Shown one piece after another: positions 17,729 through 28,206 of a stretch of DNA of 36,625 nucleotides (position 1 is its first letter; each line of letters begins with the position of its first letter). Origin of the DNA: PALSA-1196 sp036833805. GTDB taxonomy: Bacteria > Pseudomonadota > Gammaproteobacteria > Steroidobacterales > Steroidobacteraceae. A program made the position numbers and the translations under genes. The stretch covers positions 1-36,625 of the forward strand of contig DAITPA010000014.1 of NCBI GenBank assembly GCA_036833805.1, written 5' to 3'. The notes beneath the pieces are model-generated. The model had not been told where the DNA came from. It made no database searches and worked only from the letters and a program-made list of their open reading frames with translations.

Positions 17729-19207
17729 ATGCGAGCGATGCATTTCAGGATTTGCCTCATCAGCGCTGAAGTCGCACCGCTTTCCAAAACCGGCGGCCTG
17801 GCTGACGTGGCGGGCGCGCTTGCGAAGTACCTGCAGGCAGCCGGGCACGATCTTCTCGTCGTAACGCCGTTCTACAGTGCCATCGAGCGCGCGGGCCTTG
17901 AGCACCGCGCGGTGGCGGGTCTGCAGGATATTGACCTTGAGGTCGGGCCGCACCGCTATCGTTATTCGGTGCGCGTCGCGCGCCTGCCAGGCACGCCGGT
18001 GCAGATCCACCTCATTGACTGCCCGCTCCTGTACGCGCGCGCGAGTATCTACACGACCGACGCCGACGAGCACCTGCGCTACCTCGCGCTCACGCGCGCG
18101 GCGTTTGCATGCTGTCAGCGAATGGGCTTTAGCCCGCAGATCCTGCATGCCCACGATTGGCACGCCGCCTTTGCGCCTCTTTATTTGAAGGTCGGCTATG
18201 AGTGGGACCGGCTTTTCCAGAAGACGCGCTCGCTGCTCACGATTCACAACATCGGCTATCAGGGAGTCTTTGCCGCAAGCGCCGTTGGCGATGTTGGACT
18301 TGGGGCGCGCACCGACTGGCTGCACCAGGATGACCTGCGCGCGGGTTACATCAATCCACTCAAGCACGGCATCTTGTATGCGGACGCAATCACCACGGTG
18401 AGTCCAACCTATGCCAGGGAAATTCGCACCGATGAGTACGGTATGGGCCTGCAGAGCGCGCTGCGCGCGCGCGGCGCGGCACTTTCCGGAATCCTGAACG
18501 GTGTCGATTACGACGAATGGGATCCGCGCGCCGACCACTATTTGACGAGCCAGTACGACGCCGCGCACCTGCAGACGAAGGCCAAGCTGCGGCGCGAATT
18601 TCTCGAACGCCTCGGGCTTAGAGTCGGCGCGCGCGCACCGCTCGTCGGCCTCGTCAGCCGCCTGGCATCGCAGAAGGGCTTCGACCTCATGTTTGACGCC
18701 CTGCCGCGCGCGCTCATGGAGCGCGACTTTGCATTCGTGGCCTTGGGCAGCGGCGAGCCTCGCTACGAGAGCTTTTTCGCAGCCCTGCAGCAACGCTTTC
18801 CGGGGCGGGTTCTGTACCATCGCGGCTACAGCGACGAGCTCGCACACTGGATCGAAGCGGCGAGCGACCTATTCCTCATGCCCTCTTTGTATGAGCCCTG
18901 CGGGCTCAATCAAATGTACAGCCTGCGCTACGGCACGGTGCCGCTTGTGCGCCGCACGGGCGGCCTTGCCGACACCGTCAAGCACTATGAGCGCAGCACG
19001 CGCCAAGGCACGGGCATCGTGTTTGCCGAGTTCACGGCTCAAGCTTTCGCGCATGCGCTTGCCACCGCGCTCGATCTGTACCGGGAGCGCGATCACTGGC
19101 GGCAGCTCATCATGAACGGCATGGCCTGCGACTTCTCCTGGACGCGGCAGGGAAGCCTCTACGTCGAGCTCTACGAGCGCTTGGTGCGCGCGGCTACTGC
19201 AGCTTGA
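17729..19207 (+). CDS. glgA: Glycogen synthase (ADP-glucose dependent, GT5)
   Basis: A 492-residue GT5 enzyme that transfers glucose from ADP-glucose to the non-reducing end of alpha-1,4-glucan. The N-terminal ADP-glucose binding motif SKTGGLADVAGAL (19-31) is intact. So are the family stretches LHAHDWHAAFAPLYL, LTIHNIGYQGVF, GILNGVDYDEWDP, GLVSRLASQKGFD, and the C-terminal LMPSLYEPCGLNQMYS and RRTGGLADTV. The start could be the ATG at 17729 or the one at 17738; the first is taken. The last 14 nt overlap the 3' end of the opposing lipoprotein gene. It faces the glgC/malQ operon and is divergent from the M32 gene. Confidence 0.97.
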   Translation: MRAMHFRICLISAEVAPLSKTGGLADVAGALAKYLQAAGHDLLVVTPFYSAIERAGLEHRAVAGLQDIDLEVGPHRYRYSVRVARLPGTPVQIHLIDCPLLYARASIYTTDADEHLRYLALTRAAFACCQRMGFSPQILHAHDWHAAFAPLYLKVGYEWDRLFQKTRSLLTIHNIGYQGVFAASAVGDVGLGARTDWLHQDDLRAGYINPLKHGILYADAITTVSPTYAREIRTDEYGMGLQSALRARGAALSGILNGVDYDEWDPRADHYLTSQYDAAHLQTKAKLRREFLERLGLRVGARAPLVGLVSRLASQKGFDLMFDALPRALMERDFAFVALGSGEPRYESFFAALQQRFPGRVLYHRGYSDELAHWIEAASDLFLMPSLYEPCGLNQMYSLRYGTVPLVRRTGGLADTVKHYERSTRQGTGIVFAEFTAQAFAHALATALDLYRERDHWRQLIMNGMACDFSWTRQGSLYVELYERLVRAATAA

Positions 19208-19646
19208 ACGTACCCCGGTGCTCGAACGGAATCGAGCGCACCAAGCCTTCCGCGAGTGACACCTTGCCGACGATGCGATAGTCGATTGTCTCGGACGCTG
19301 CGTCATGGCCGCGCGACAGCAGCGTGAGCAGCGCGCCCGCCACATTGGCTTGCACGTCGGTGGCAAATTCCGATTCGCCCAAGGCCGGAACAACAAAGCT
19401 GTCATTGGCTGCGCCGTGCGCCAATTCCTGGCCGGCAACTTCAATTGAGTAGCTGAGCGCCGCCACCGGCAAGGCACGATTGTTGGGGTTCTCGACGCGT
19501 ATGTGCACGCGCAGACGCTGCTCCCACAAGTTGCTCTTCAAAGTCTCGACATTGACGATCGACAGACGTGGGCTTTCAAGCTTCGGTGCGAATGTCGAGC
19601 AGCCGACGAGCGCCATTGCGGCAAGTACGATCACAGCGCTTCTCAT
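19194..19646 (-). CDS. LEA2-type (water stress/hypersensitive response domain) lipoprotein
   Basis: A 150-residue lipoprotein: signal MRSAVIVLAAMALVGC with lipobox LVGC (Cys16). The mature part has the LEA type 2 pattern: LSIVNVETLKSNLWEQRLRVHIRVENPNNRALPV followed by LSYSIEVAGQELAHG, an immunoglobulin-like beta fold seen in desiccation-related proteins. The ATG at 19646 gives the signal peptide; a longer open frame to 19859 overlaps malQ and lacks protein-like features. It follows malQ by 23 nt and is the last gene of the glycogen run, with its stop inside the 3' end of glgA. The role in the envelope is unknown. It may only be transcribed with, not functionally part of, glycogen metabolism. 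Confidence 0.85.
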   Translation of the reverse strand: MRSAVIVLAAMALVGCSTFAPKLESPRLSIVNVETLKSNLWEQRLRVHIRVENPNNRALPVAALSYSIEVAGQELAHGAANDSFVVPALGESEFATDVQANVAGALLTLLSRGHDAASETIDYRIVGKVSLAEGLVRSIPFEHRGTFKLQ

Positions 19647-19669
19647 GAGCGCATGATACCAAAGCGCGA

Positions 19670-21025
19670 TTATGCGGCGCGCGCATACAGGCGGTTCAAA
19701 CCTGCGTAATGCTGCGCAAGCTCGTGATTGAGCGCATCCGGCTGCAGCTTCCAGCGCCAGTTGCCTTGCAGCGTGCCCGGCGTATTCAAGCGCGCCTCGG
19801 CGCCAAGTCCGAGGAGGTCCTGCAGCGGCACGACCGCCAGCTGCGCGACCGAAGCACAAGCTGCGCGGATCAGGGCTTGCGGCATGCTATCGCTGCCGAG
19901 GTAGGCGGCAACGCGCGCGCGCGTTTGACTGTCAAGTGTTCGAAACCATCCGAGCGTCGTGTCGTTGTCGTGGGTGCCGGTGTAGACGACGCTGTTGTGC
20001 CGGTGCATGTGTGGCAGATGCGGATTTTCCGGGTTGCCGTCAAACCCAAACTGCAGGACCCGCATCCCCGGCAGGCGAAAGCGCCTGCGCAAGGCTTCGA
20101 CATCCGCCGTGATGAGTCCCAAATCCTCCGCTACCAACGGCAGTTCCGGCAGCTCCTTCTGCAACGTCGTCAGCAGCGCCCGACCGGGCGTGCGGCGCCA
20201 TACGCCGCCGCGCGCATCGGCAGCACCGGCGGGCACCGCCCAATGAGCCGCCAGCGCGCGAAAGTGATCGATGCGCAGGACATCAACGCGCGCGAGCTGA
20301 CAGCGCACGCGCGCGCGCCAGAACTCAAAACCGTCCTGCCGCATGTGCGCCCAGTCGTACAGGGGATTGCCCCACAGCTGCCCGAATTCAGAAAAATAGT
20401 CGGGCGGCACGCCGGCAACGGCGCGCGGCATGCCTTGCGCATCCAGTTGAAACTGCGCGCGCTGCGTCCAGACTTCCGCAGAATCCGGCGCGACGTAGAA
20501 CGGCACATCGCCCAACAGGCGCACGCCGCGCGCGTGCGCATAGGAACGCAGTCTCTGCCATTGCGCGGCGAATGCGAACTGCTCGAGTTGCAAGCGCGCG
20601 AGCTCTTCGGCGTGCGTGACTTCTAGGCGCGCAAGCGCGGCCGCGTCGCGGTCACGGTATTCGATGGGCCACTGCCACCACGGCGCGCCGCCGTGCAGCG
20701 CGCTCAATACCTCGAAGCAGCTGTAGTCGGCAAGCCAGGATCGTGAGGCTCGAAGGAATGCGGCAAATTCATCGCCCGCGGCATCTGGCCGCTCGCCGCC
20801 GTCAATAAATGCCGGATTGCCGGCAAAATCCGAGCGCACCCAGTAAGGCGATCCCACCGCGCCCGTAGGCCCGAGCGGCAGAACCTGCCAGACGCTGAAG
20901 CCGGCAGAACAGAGCCAGTCGATGAACGCACGACCGCCACGGCCGAGCGCCGCATCGAGAGAACTCAAATGCAGGAGCACTCCGGCACGCCGCCGGTCAA
21001 ATACCGGCAGGACTTCGTCTGTCAC
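19670..21025 (-). CDS. malQ: 4-alpha-glucanotransferase (GH77, amylomaltase/disproportionating enzyme)
   Basis: A 451-residue GH77 enzyme, at the short end of the bacterial and plant DPE1-type amylomaltases and lacking the N-terminal extension of E. coli MalQ. It carries the catalytic nucleophile in RIDHFR (Asp253), the acid/base in AEDLG (Glu300) and the third acid in THDNDT (351-356). Also present are GVLLHLSSL, LPLGPTG and the LGDVPFYVAPDSAEVW segment. The enzyme moves alpha-1,4-glucan segments between chains, trimming or recycling short maltodextrins. The start is a GTG at 21025, six nt after the GH57 stop, so translation is probably coupled. Confidence 0.95.
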   Translation of the reverse strand: MTDEVLPVFDRRRAGVLLHLSSLDAALGRGGRAFIDWLCSAGFSVWQVLPLGPTGAVGSPYWVRSDFAGNPAFIDGGERPDAAGDEFAAFLRASRSWLADYSCFEVLSALHGGAPWWQWPIEYRDRDAAALARLEVTHAEELARLQLEQFAFAAQWQRLRSYAHARGVRLLGDVPFYVAPDSAEVWTQRAQFQLDAQGMPRAVAGVPPDYFSEFGQLWGNPLYDWAHMRQDGFEFWRARVRCQLARVDVLRIDHFRALAAHWAVPAGAADARGGVWRRTPGRALLTTLQKELPELPLVAEDLGLITADVEALRRRFRLPGMRVLQFGFDGNPENPHLPHMHRHNSVVYTGTHDNDTTLGWFRTLDSQTRARVAAYLGSDSMPQALIRAACASVAQLAVVPLQDLLGLGAEARLNTPGTLQGNWRWKLQPDALNHELAQHYAGLNRLYARAA

Positions 21026-21031
21026 GTTGCT

Positions 21032-22728
21032 CTAGCCCGCCGTCGCGCGTCGCATGACACCGCCGTGCTCGGGCGCGCCGCGGCCGCGCGAGAGCGGCTG
21101 CGACAGCTCATCCGGCGGCGCAATTTTCAGGATGCGATAGAGATTAACGAGCTGGCGGCGATACAGCCGGTCAAATTGCGTCACCGCATCCTCCGGGTTG
21201 TAGTCGCCGAACCACCAGAACCAGTCGGAACTCTCGCACAACGCGAGCTGCCGCTCGGCGGCGCTTCTTTGCGCGCGGCCTTCCTCACCGTCAAAGGAAG
21301 CGTCGTCGAACGCGCGTTTCGCCTCGCACAGTAGCTCCCACGCGGCATTCTTCGCAGGATCGCCGAGCCACGTCGCAAGCGTGCCGTGCACCCAGCTGCC
21401 GGCGACGACGCGCTGCAGCGTCGCGGCAGGCAGAGCGCGCGCCACGCATTGGGACAGTGTCGTCAGCTCCAGGGCGGGATGCGCGGCGAGTGCCGCGTAC
21501 AGCGCGTTCAGGAAAAAATAGCCGTTGCAAGGGTAGTGCTCCCAGGCATTCTCGCCGTCGAGCGCAATCAGCACCGCGTGCTCGGGCGCGCCTTGCAGCT
21601 GCTGCGCGAGCGTCGCAAGCTCCTCGACGAGGTTGGCCGCGGCATCATCGCCGCGCCACGTGGCGTAGCTGAATCCGATGAGATCCGACAGCGCATCTTC
21701 CCGGAAAAAACAATTGAGACGCGCATCGGCAAGACGATACGGGCGATTGAAGTCACGCGCGTCGAGCTGCCGCGCGTCGTCGCTTGCGGTGAGACTCGCG
21801 CGCAGCACGCTGGTGCTTGAGGCGCTCCACTGGAACTCGAACTTATCGATGAGCTTCAGCGTCTCCTCGCTGATGGCGCCCTCGGAAGGCCAGCAGCCGA
21901 TGGGCCTTTTGCCGAAAGCTTGCGTGAAGACGCGAATGCCTTCGCGCATGTGCCACGCCGCGCGCTCCGCGCCGCCTGGATAGGACCCCTCGCGCGGCAG
22001 CTCCACGGCCGGCTGCGCTTGGCGCGCGGCACCGAAATCGAGCAACAGCGGTACGATCGGATGAGCGTAGGGAGTGAGCGACAGTTCGCAGCGGCCTGCG
22101 TCGCTCAAGGTCCGAAAGCGCGGAATGATACTCGCGACGAGCCGGCCCACGAGCGCGAGAAGCTCGCGCCGGTTGGCTGCTGTGAAGGCGCGGCCTTGGC
22201 TGCTGAGCGCGGCGACGAGCGGCTCGGTGCGGCGTACCGTTTCACCGAGCCACGCGAGGTGGTACCAGACCGCCAGATCATGCATGAACTCATCGGAGGC
22301 GTAGTCGATGCGCGCCGGCGTTGCGAAGCTTTCGGCGAGCGTCGCAAGCTCAAGGTACGGAGCGAAGCGCTCGATCATTTGCTTCCTCTGCGCACGCAGG
22401 CAGGCGCGCATAAGCTCGAGGCGCGCCGCTCCGCGCGGCACTTCCTCGGGACCCAAGAGCGCAAGCACCACATCCGGCAGCGTCGCGCCGGAGTCGAGGT
22501 GTCGGGTGATGCGCGCAGCGATCTCCTCGAGCTGCTCGATGAGCACCGGCGTGAAATTAACGACCGCGCGCGCGGCCGGTGCGGCCTCCAGATGCGCCGC
22601 CATGTCGACGTAGTCCTTGATGGCGTGCAGATAGGTCCACGGCAGCACGTATTGTCCGCTCAATGCGTCGCGGTACTGCGGCTGGTGCATGTGCCACATG
22701 AGCACGACCGGCAGCCGCGCGGGATCCG

Positions 22729-22732
<4 letters not shown>
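21032..22732 (-). CDS. GH57 glycoside hydrolase (alpha-amylase/glucanotransferase type)
   Basis: A 566-residue GH57 enzyme. Conserved regions are HMHQPQY (14-20), GCWPSEGAIS with the catalytic nucleophile Glu284, and LIALDGENAWEHY with the acid/base Asp392. The (beta/alpha)7 barrel is followed by a helical domain ending with SSDWFWWFGDYNPED. GH57 includes amylases, 4-alpha-glucanotransferases, amylopullulanases and glycogen branching enzymes. This belongs to the COG1449-like group often found beside glgA and glgC, whose activity is not settled. A role in shaping glycogen is plausible because no GH13 branching enzyme is nearby. It has no signal peptide, so it is cytoplasmic. Its start overlaps the glgC stop by 4 nt (22729-22732). 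Confidence 0.92.
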
Positions 22733-24009
<1,277 letters not shown>

Positions 24010-24181
24010 AGTTTCGGTGAGACGCTTTCTGTTCTGCCGAGTTTCTGTCTACACGCCCGACCGATGTTGAGTCAATGGCTGCCGCGGAGGCTTTGCCTGC
24101 AAGTCCTGGCAGTGCGCCTGCGCTCCTCGCTCGAGCTGACGCTGCCGCCCTCGGTGCCCCTGATCTTAGGGCGCGCTGCGG
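24010..24181. other. 172-nt gap upstream of glgC
   Basis: No gene is seen. On the minus strand this stretch lies between the phosphorylase stop and the glgC start, and is GC-rich near the phosphorylase end. It may carry an internal promoter for glgC-GH57-malQ. I could not pick out a convincing -35/-10 pair or a terminator hairpin with a T run. Confidence 0.4.
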
Positions 24182-26752
24182 CTACAACTCCTTCATGAGC
24201 CCGAGCTCGAACGGATGCGACAACAGCTCATGCCAGGGGTAGATGCGGATCTGTGTGACAAATTGACCGCACTCCACCGAGTCGGTATCGAGTGCAAACA
24301 CCGCCGCGCCCTCGGCGTCATGCTCTGCGGTCGCCGCTAGCATCACGCTCCACTGACCGTCGCGCACTCCTTGCCCGTAGGATGAGAGCGCGGGCGGCTC
24401 AAAGTTGCTCTCCGGCAGGCGTCGGCGCGCGAGAAACTCAACGCGCAGGTCCGCGGCGTTGAGTCCCGCAAGGGACGCTGCGACGCGAAGCTGCAGGCGC
24501 TCGCCACACACCATATCGGCCGGCGTGTCGCTCAACAGGCGTAACAGCACGCGCGGCCACGCCTCGCGCACGCGCTGTTTCCACTCGGCGAGCCGCTTGG
24601 CGCCGGCGAAGCTCTCGCCGGCAAGCTTCGCGTACTGGCGCGCCGCGGGATAGTACAGACCCTGCGCGTAGTCATAGACCATGCGCCGCGAGTTGAAGCG
24701 CGGAATGACCGTGGTCATCGCGCGCTTACTGCGTCGCACCCATTCGCGCGAATGCCCTTGCGCGTTATGCGCGTAATAAAGAGGCACGACTTCCTGCTCG
24801 AGGGTCTCAAAGATGAGTTCCGCCTCGAGCGCATCGCGCCGCTCCGGATCGCGCACCGTGACCGGCGGGATTCCCCAGCCATTGTCGGCAGTACAGGCTT
24901 CCGCCCACCAGCCATCGAGCACGGAGAGGTTGAGCCGCCCATTCACCGCCGCCTTGATCCCCGATGTGCCGGAGGCTTCGAGCGGTGCGATCGGATTGTT
25001 GAGCCAGACATCCACGCCCGACACGAGCCAGCGTGCGAGCTGCATGTCGTAGTCCTCAAGAAACACCACCCGGCCGACAAACTCCGGCAGCAGCATCAGC
25101 TGTTTGATCTCGCGCAGCACCTGCTTGCCGGGCTCGTCGGCCGGATGCGCCTTGCCGGCGAATAAAAACAGCAATGGCCGCTCGCTATCGTGCAGCAGGC
25201 GCGCGAGACGCGCGCGGTCGCGCAGCAGCAGCGCGGCACGCTTATAGGTCGCAAAGCGCCGCGCGAAACCGATCGTGAGCACGTCCGGGCGCGCCGGATC
25301 AAGCAGGCGCGTGACATGCCGGCACTGCGCGGCGCTCAAACCCTTGCGCACGTACTCGCGCTGCAGACGCTCGCGCACACTCGCCAGCATCTGCGCTTTG
25401 ACGGATTGGGAGGTTTCCCAGTAGCGCTCATCCGGCAGAGCTTCGATGACTTTCCAGAAATCCGCATCGCGCAGCCGCTCGCGCCAGTTGGCCGGCAGCA
25501 CGCCATCGAAATAATCCGCCCAGGTCTGATGCAGGAATGTGGGCACGTGCACGCCATTGGTCACGAAGCCGACCGGATTTTCCGCGGGCGGAATCTGTGG
25601 CCAATGATCCGCGCACAGGCGCGCCGAGACCGCGCCGTGGATGCGGCTGACGCCATTGACGTGGCGGGTGCCATTGAGCGCCAAGCGTGTCATGTTGAAG
25701 AAGCCCGGCACCGCTGGCGCATGCGCAAGCTCGAGAAAGCGCTCGATCGGCACGCCGAGCTCGCGTATGAAGTCGCCGAAGTGGCTGATCAAAAGGTCGT
25801 GGCCAAAGGCGTCGTGGCCGGCAGCGACCGGTGTGTGGGTCGTAAATACACAGCCCGAGGCGACGGCTTCGAGCGCCGTCTCGAAAGACAGGTGCTGCGA
25901 CATGTGCTCGCGCAGCAGTTCCACGATCAGAAATGCCGCATGTCCCTCGTTCAAATGCCACACCGCGGGCGCAAGACCGAGCGCGCGCACGGCGCGCGTG
26001 CCGCCCACTCCCAGGAGGATTTCCTGACGAATCCGGTTCGACTCATCGCCGCCGTAGAGTCGGTGCGTAATGTCGCGATCGGCGGGCGCATTCTCCGGAC
26101 AATTGCTGTCGAGCAGATAGACCGCGACGCGGCCGACCGCGGCCTTCCAGAGGCGTGCGAAGACATCGCGCCCCGTGATGCGTACGCTCACCGTGAGCCG
26201 GGTGCCGTCCGCCCGCATCAGCGGCTCGACCGGCAGATCGCGCGGGTCGTGCTCGCGATACTGCGCGAACTGCACGCCGTCGTTATCGACGCTTTGGGTA
26301 AAAAAGCCCTGGCCGTAGAGCAGGCCCACGGCGATGAAATTCATGCGCTCATCACTTGCTGCCTTGCAGTGATCGCCAGCGAGTACGCCCAAGCCCCCCG
26401 AATAGATGGGGAAGCTCTCGTGAAAGCCGTACTCAGCGCAAAAATATGCAATCAGCGGCGCATCCGGACGCGGTGCGGGCGCCGACAAATAAGCGTCGAA
26501 GGCTTCGAGCACTTGGGCATAGCGGCCGAGATAGCGCGCATCGCTCGCGGCCGCATCGAGCGCGCCCTGGCTCATGCAGCGCAGCATCAGCCGCCCGTTG
26601 CCGCCCGCCTGCTTCCACAGCTCCCGGTCGAGGTCCTCGAACAGAGCCCGCGTGGGACGGTGCCAGCCAAAGAACAAATTGGCCGCGAGCTCCGGCAATC
26701 GAGCCAGAGCCTGCGGTACGAGCGGAGTGACTTCAAGGAGTGGGTTTCGCAT
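24182..26752 (-). CDS. glgP: Alpha-glucan phosphorylase (TIGR02094 clade, DUF3417 N-terminus)
   Basis: An 856-residue phosphorylase that splits alpha-1,4-glucan with phosphate to glucose-1-phosphate. The N-terminus (LARLPELAANLFFGWHRPTRALFEDLD) is the DUF3417-like cap of this clade. The core shows IAYFCAEYGFHESFPIYSGG, GLGVLAGDHCKAASDE, WHLNEGHAAFLIVELL, and the PLP site SGTSGIKAAVNG with the Schiff-base lysine at about residue 600. LNLSVLDGWWAE follows. This is a different branch from the GlgP at 34842. The open frame continues to 26914, but that would run through the AT-rich control region of the divergent PadR gene. The ATG at 26752 gives the normal N-terminus, with 26806 an alternative. 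It is the first gene of the minus-strand glycogen run. Confidence 0.93.
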   Translation of the reverse strand: MRNPLLEVTPLVPQALARLPELAANLFFGWHRPTRALFEDLDRELWKQAGGNGRLMLRCMSQGALDAAASDARYLGRYAQVLEAFDAYLSAPAPRPDAPLIAYFCAEYGFHESFPIYSGGLGVLAGDHCKAASDERMNFIAVGLLYGQGFFTQSVDNDGVQFAQYREHDPRDLPVEPLMRADGTRLTVSVRITGRDVFARLWKAAVGRVAVYLLDSNCPENAPADRDITHRLYGGDESNRIRQEILLGVGGTRAVRALGLAPAVWHLNEGHAAFLIVELLREHMSQHLSFETALEAVASGCVFTTHTPVAAGHDAFGHDLLISHFGDFIRELGVPIERFLELAHAPAVPGFFNMTRLALNGTRHVNGVSRIHGAVSARLCADHWPQIPPAENPVGFVTNGVHVPTFLHQTWADYFDGVLPANWRERLRDADFWKVIEALPDERYWETSQSVKAQMLASVRERLQREYVRKGLSAAQCRHVTRLLDPARPDVLTIGFARRFATYKRAALLLRDRARLARLLHDSERPLLFLFAGKAHPADEPGKQVLREIKQLMLLPEFVGRVVFLEDYDMQLARWLVSGVDVWLNNPIAPLEASGTSGIKAAVNGRLNLSVLDGWWAEACTADNGWGIPPVTVRDPERRDALEAELIFETLEQEVVPLYYAHNAQGHSREWVRRSKRAMTTVIPRFNSRRMVYDYAQGLYYPAARQYAKLAGESFAGAKRLAEWKQRVREAWPRVLLRLLSDTPADMVCGERLQLRVAASLAGLNAADLRVEFLARRRLPESNFEPPALSSYGQGVRDGQWSVMLAATAEHDAEGAAVFALDTDSVECGQFVTQIRIYPWHELLSHPFELGLMKEL

Positions 26753-26851
26753 ATCGGTGTGAACGGTAAATGACCGCGCGTCGCGTTGCTGCTTATTACG
26801 TCTCATCGGCCGCTTAAGTGAAAGGCACGCCGTCTTGGTACTTCCTTTGGT

Positions 26852-26893
26852 TAATACTAGTTTGTATCTAGTATTAGTAAGTCTATAGTATAG
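26852..26893 (+). promoter_or_regulatory. Nested palindromes and promoter before the PadR gene (candidate operator)
   Basis: Arms TAATACTAG (26852-26860) and CTAGTATTA (26868-26876) form a perfect 9-bp inverted repeat with a 7-nt spacer. A second palindrome, CTATA-G-TATAG, follows at 26883-26893. A plus-strand promoter fits between them: TTGTAT at 26862-26867, 16 nt, TATAGT at 26884-26889. The first palindrome thus covers the -35 and the second covers the -10. This is the layout expected for autorepression by the dimeric PadR protein encoded just downstream. The same block is also the upstream region of the divergent glycogen phosphorylase gene. Confidence 0.65.
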
Positions 26894-26912
26894 GAAGACG
26901 AACGGTAGCTCC

Positions 26913-27275
26913 ATGGAAGACGGTCAGGCACGCAAATTTCAGAAAGACCTAAACGGCGGGCTCGTGGCACTCGTTCTTCTGGCGGTGCTCGCGGCCAGTG
27001 ATCAGGACCTGTATGGATACGAAATCGCGAAGCGCCTGCAAAAAGCGAATGAAGGCGACGCTCTCTTCAAGGAAGGTACGGTGTACCCCGTTCTCCGGGC
27101 GCTAAGCGCTGCCGGGCTTCTGACGAGCCGTATCGTGCCGTCGTACTCGGGGCCGCCTCGGCGTTACTACCGAATTACCGAGGAAGGGCGCACGACGCTC
27201 AATCAGTACCGCGATGTCTGGCGACAAACACGCGACTTCGTTGATCGCTTCACTGAGGCAGGAATCATCCCATGA
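26913..27275 (+). CDS. PadR family transcriptional regulator
   Basis: A 120-residue winged-helix protein: LNGGLVALVLLAVLAA (helix 1), DLYGYEIAKRLQKANEG (the PadR LYGYEI motif), LFKEGTVYPVLRALSAAGLLTS (recognition helix) and PPRRYYRITEEGR (wing). A C-terminal dimerisation helix follows. PadR proteins are dimeric repressors, often of genes for membrane proteins or efflux. The start lies 19 nt after the second palindrome described at 26852-26893, so autoregulation is likely. Its last four bases overlap the start of the next gene (ATGA, 27272-27275), a membrane protein with a PadR-associated helical N-terminus. That makes a regulator/partner pair. Confidence 0.95.
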   Translation: MEDGQARKFQKDLNGGLVALVLLAVLAASDQDLYGYEIAKRLQKANEGDALFKEGTVYPVLRALSAAGLLTSRIVPSYSGPPRRYYRITEEGRTTLNQYRDVWRQTRDFVDRFTEAGIIP

Positions 27276-28174
27276 CACCGGCCGCACCCCGATCTATTGA
27301 CGCCTATTTGAAACAATTGCGCGCCGCGCTCGCGGATCAAGATCCCTCACTCGTCCAAGATGCCGCCTACGATGCCGAAGAGTATTTGCGCGCCGAGATC
27401 GCCTCGCATCCGGATAAGTCCGAGGCCGACGTCCTGGAGCTCATCGCCAGCACCTATGGCGCGCCGGAAGAAGTCGCCGCCGCGTATCGCGAGACCGAGG
27501 CGAAGGTTAACGCTGCCTTGCAGTCCCCAGCGCGCACCGCGGTCGAAGCGCCCGGCGTGCTGCAGCGCTTCTTCAGCGTGTACTCCGACCCGCGTGCCTA
27601 TACCTCGCTCTTTTTCATGCTGCTGGCGCTGGCGACCGGCGTCGTGTATTTCACCATCGCCGTGACGGGCATTTCGCTGTCGATCAGTCTTGGCGTTCTG
27701 ATTATCGGCATTCCGGTTTTCTTGGCTTTCATTGGAATTGTGCGCGCGATCTCGTTGGGCGAGGGACGCCTCATTGAAGCCATGACCGGCGAGCGCATGC
27801 CACGGCGGCCGGTGCACCCGGGTCCCCAGACGAGTCTCTGGGCAAGCATTGCCGCGATGCTCACCGACAGCCGCACCTGGACGACGCTCGCGTACTTCAT
27901 TTTGATGCTGCCGCTCGGCATCATCTATTTTGTGATCGCCGTCGTCGGCTTGTCGGTGGGATTGGGTTGCATCGTGGCATTGCCGGTGGCAGTGCTGCAC
28001 CACTTTGACTTGATCGGCGCCTCGATCGAGCCGGCATGGATCGCCACGGCCCCCGCGCTCATCGTCGTGAGCCTCTTCGGGCTTCTCATCCTGACCACAT
28101 TGATGCATACCGCGCGCGGCATTGGCCGTATGCACGCGCACATTGCCAAGCGGTTCCTCGTCACGCAGGGCTGA
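27272..28174 (+). CDS. Membrane protein with HAAS/DUF1700-like N-terminus and duplicated sensor domain
   Basis: A 300-residue protein. Residues 1-80 form a soluble helical domain (SIDAYLKQLRAALAD, DAAYDAEEYLRAEIASHP, VLELIASTYGAPEEVAAAYR) like the HAAS/DUF1700 domains found next to PadR genes. Two similar membrane units follow, about 105-175 and 205-275. Each starts with DxRxxTxL and contains a hydrophobic hairpin (LLALATGVVYFTIAVTGISL; LMLPLGIIYFVIAVVGLSVG), as in the putative sensor domain PF13796. Each unit should hold two membrane segments. A likely role is sensing an envelope signal and influencing PadR through the N-terminal domain, by analogy with other PadR pairs; this is inference. 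It overlaps padR by 4 nt. Confidence 0.82.
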   Translation: MTPAAPRSIDAYLKQLRAALADQDPSLVQDAAYDAEEYLRAEIASHPDKSEADVLELIASTYGAPEEVAAAYRETEAKVNAALQSPARTAVEAPGVLQRFFSVYSDPRAYTSLFFMLLALATGVVYFTIAVTGISLSISLGVLIIGIPVFLAFIGIVRAISLGEGRLIEAMTGERMPRRPVHPGPQTSLWASIAAMLTDSRTWTTLAYFILMLPLGIIYFVIAVVGLSVGLGCIVALPVAVLHHFDLIGASIEPAWIATAPALIVVSLFGLLILTTLMHTARGIGRMHAHIAKRFLVTQG

Positions 28175-28206
28175 ACAGGCGGTGCATTCGACGCTACACT
28201 CGGCGC

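Noticed and set aside
25190..26773. Plus-strand open frame of 527 codons opposite the phosphorylase
   Set aside because: Same reason: mirror frame of a clear GT35-type gene, low-complexity Arg/Ala composition.
26753..26914. Long N-terminal extension of the glycogen phosphorylase
   Set aside because: It would be encoded by the AT-rich palindromic control region of padR and does not belong to the phosphorylase family.
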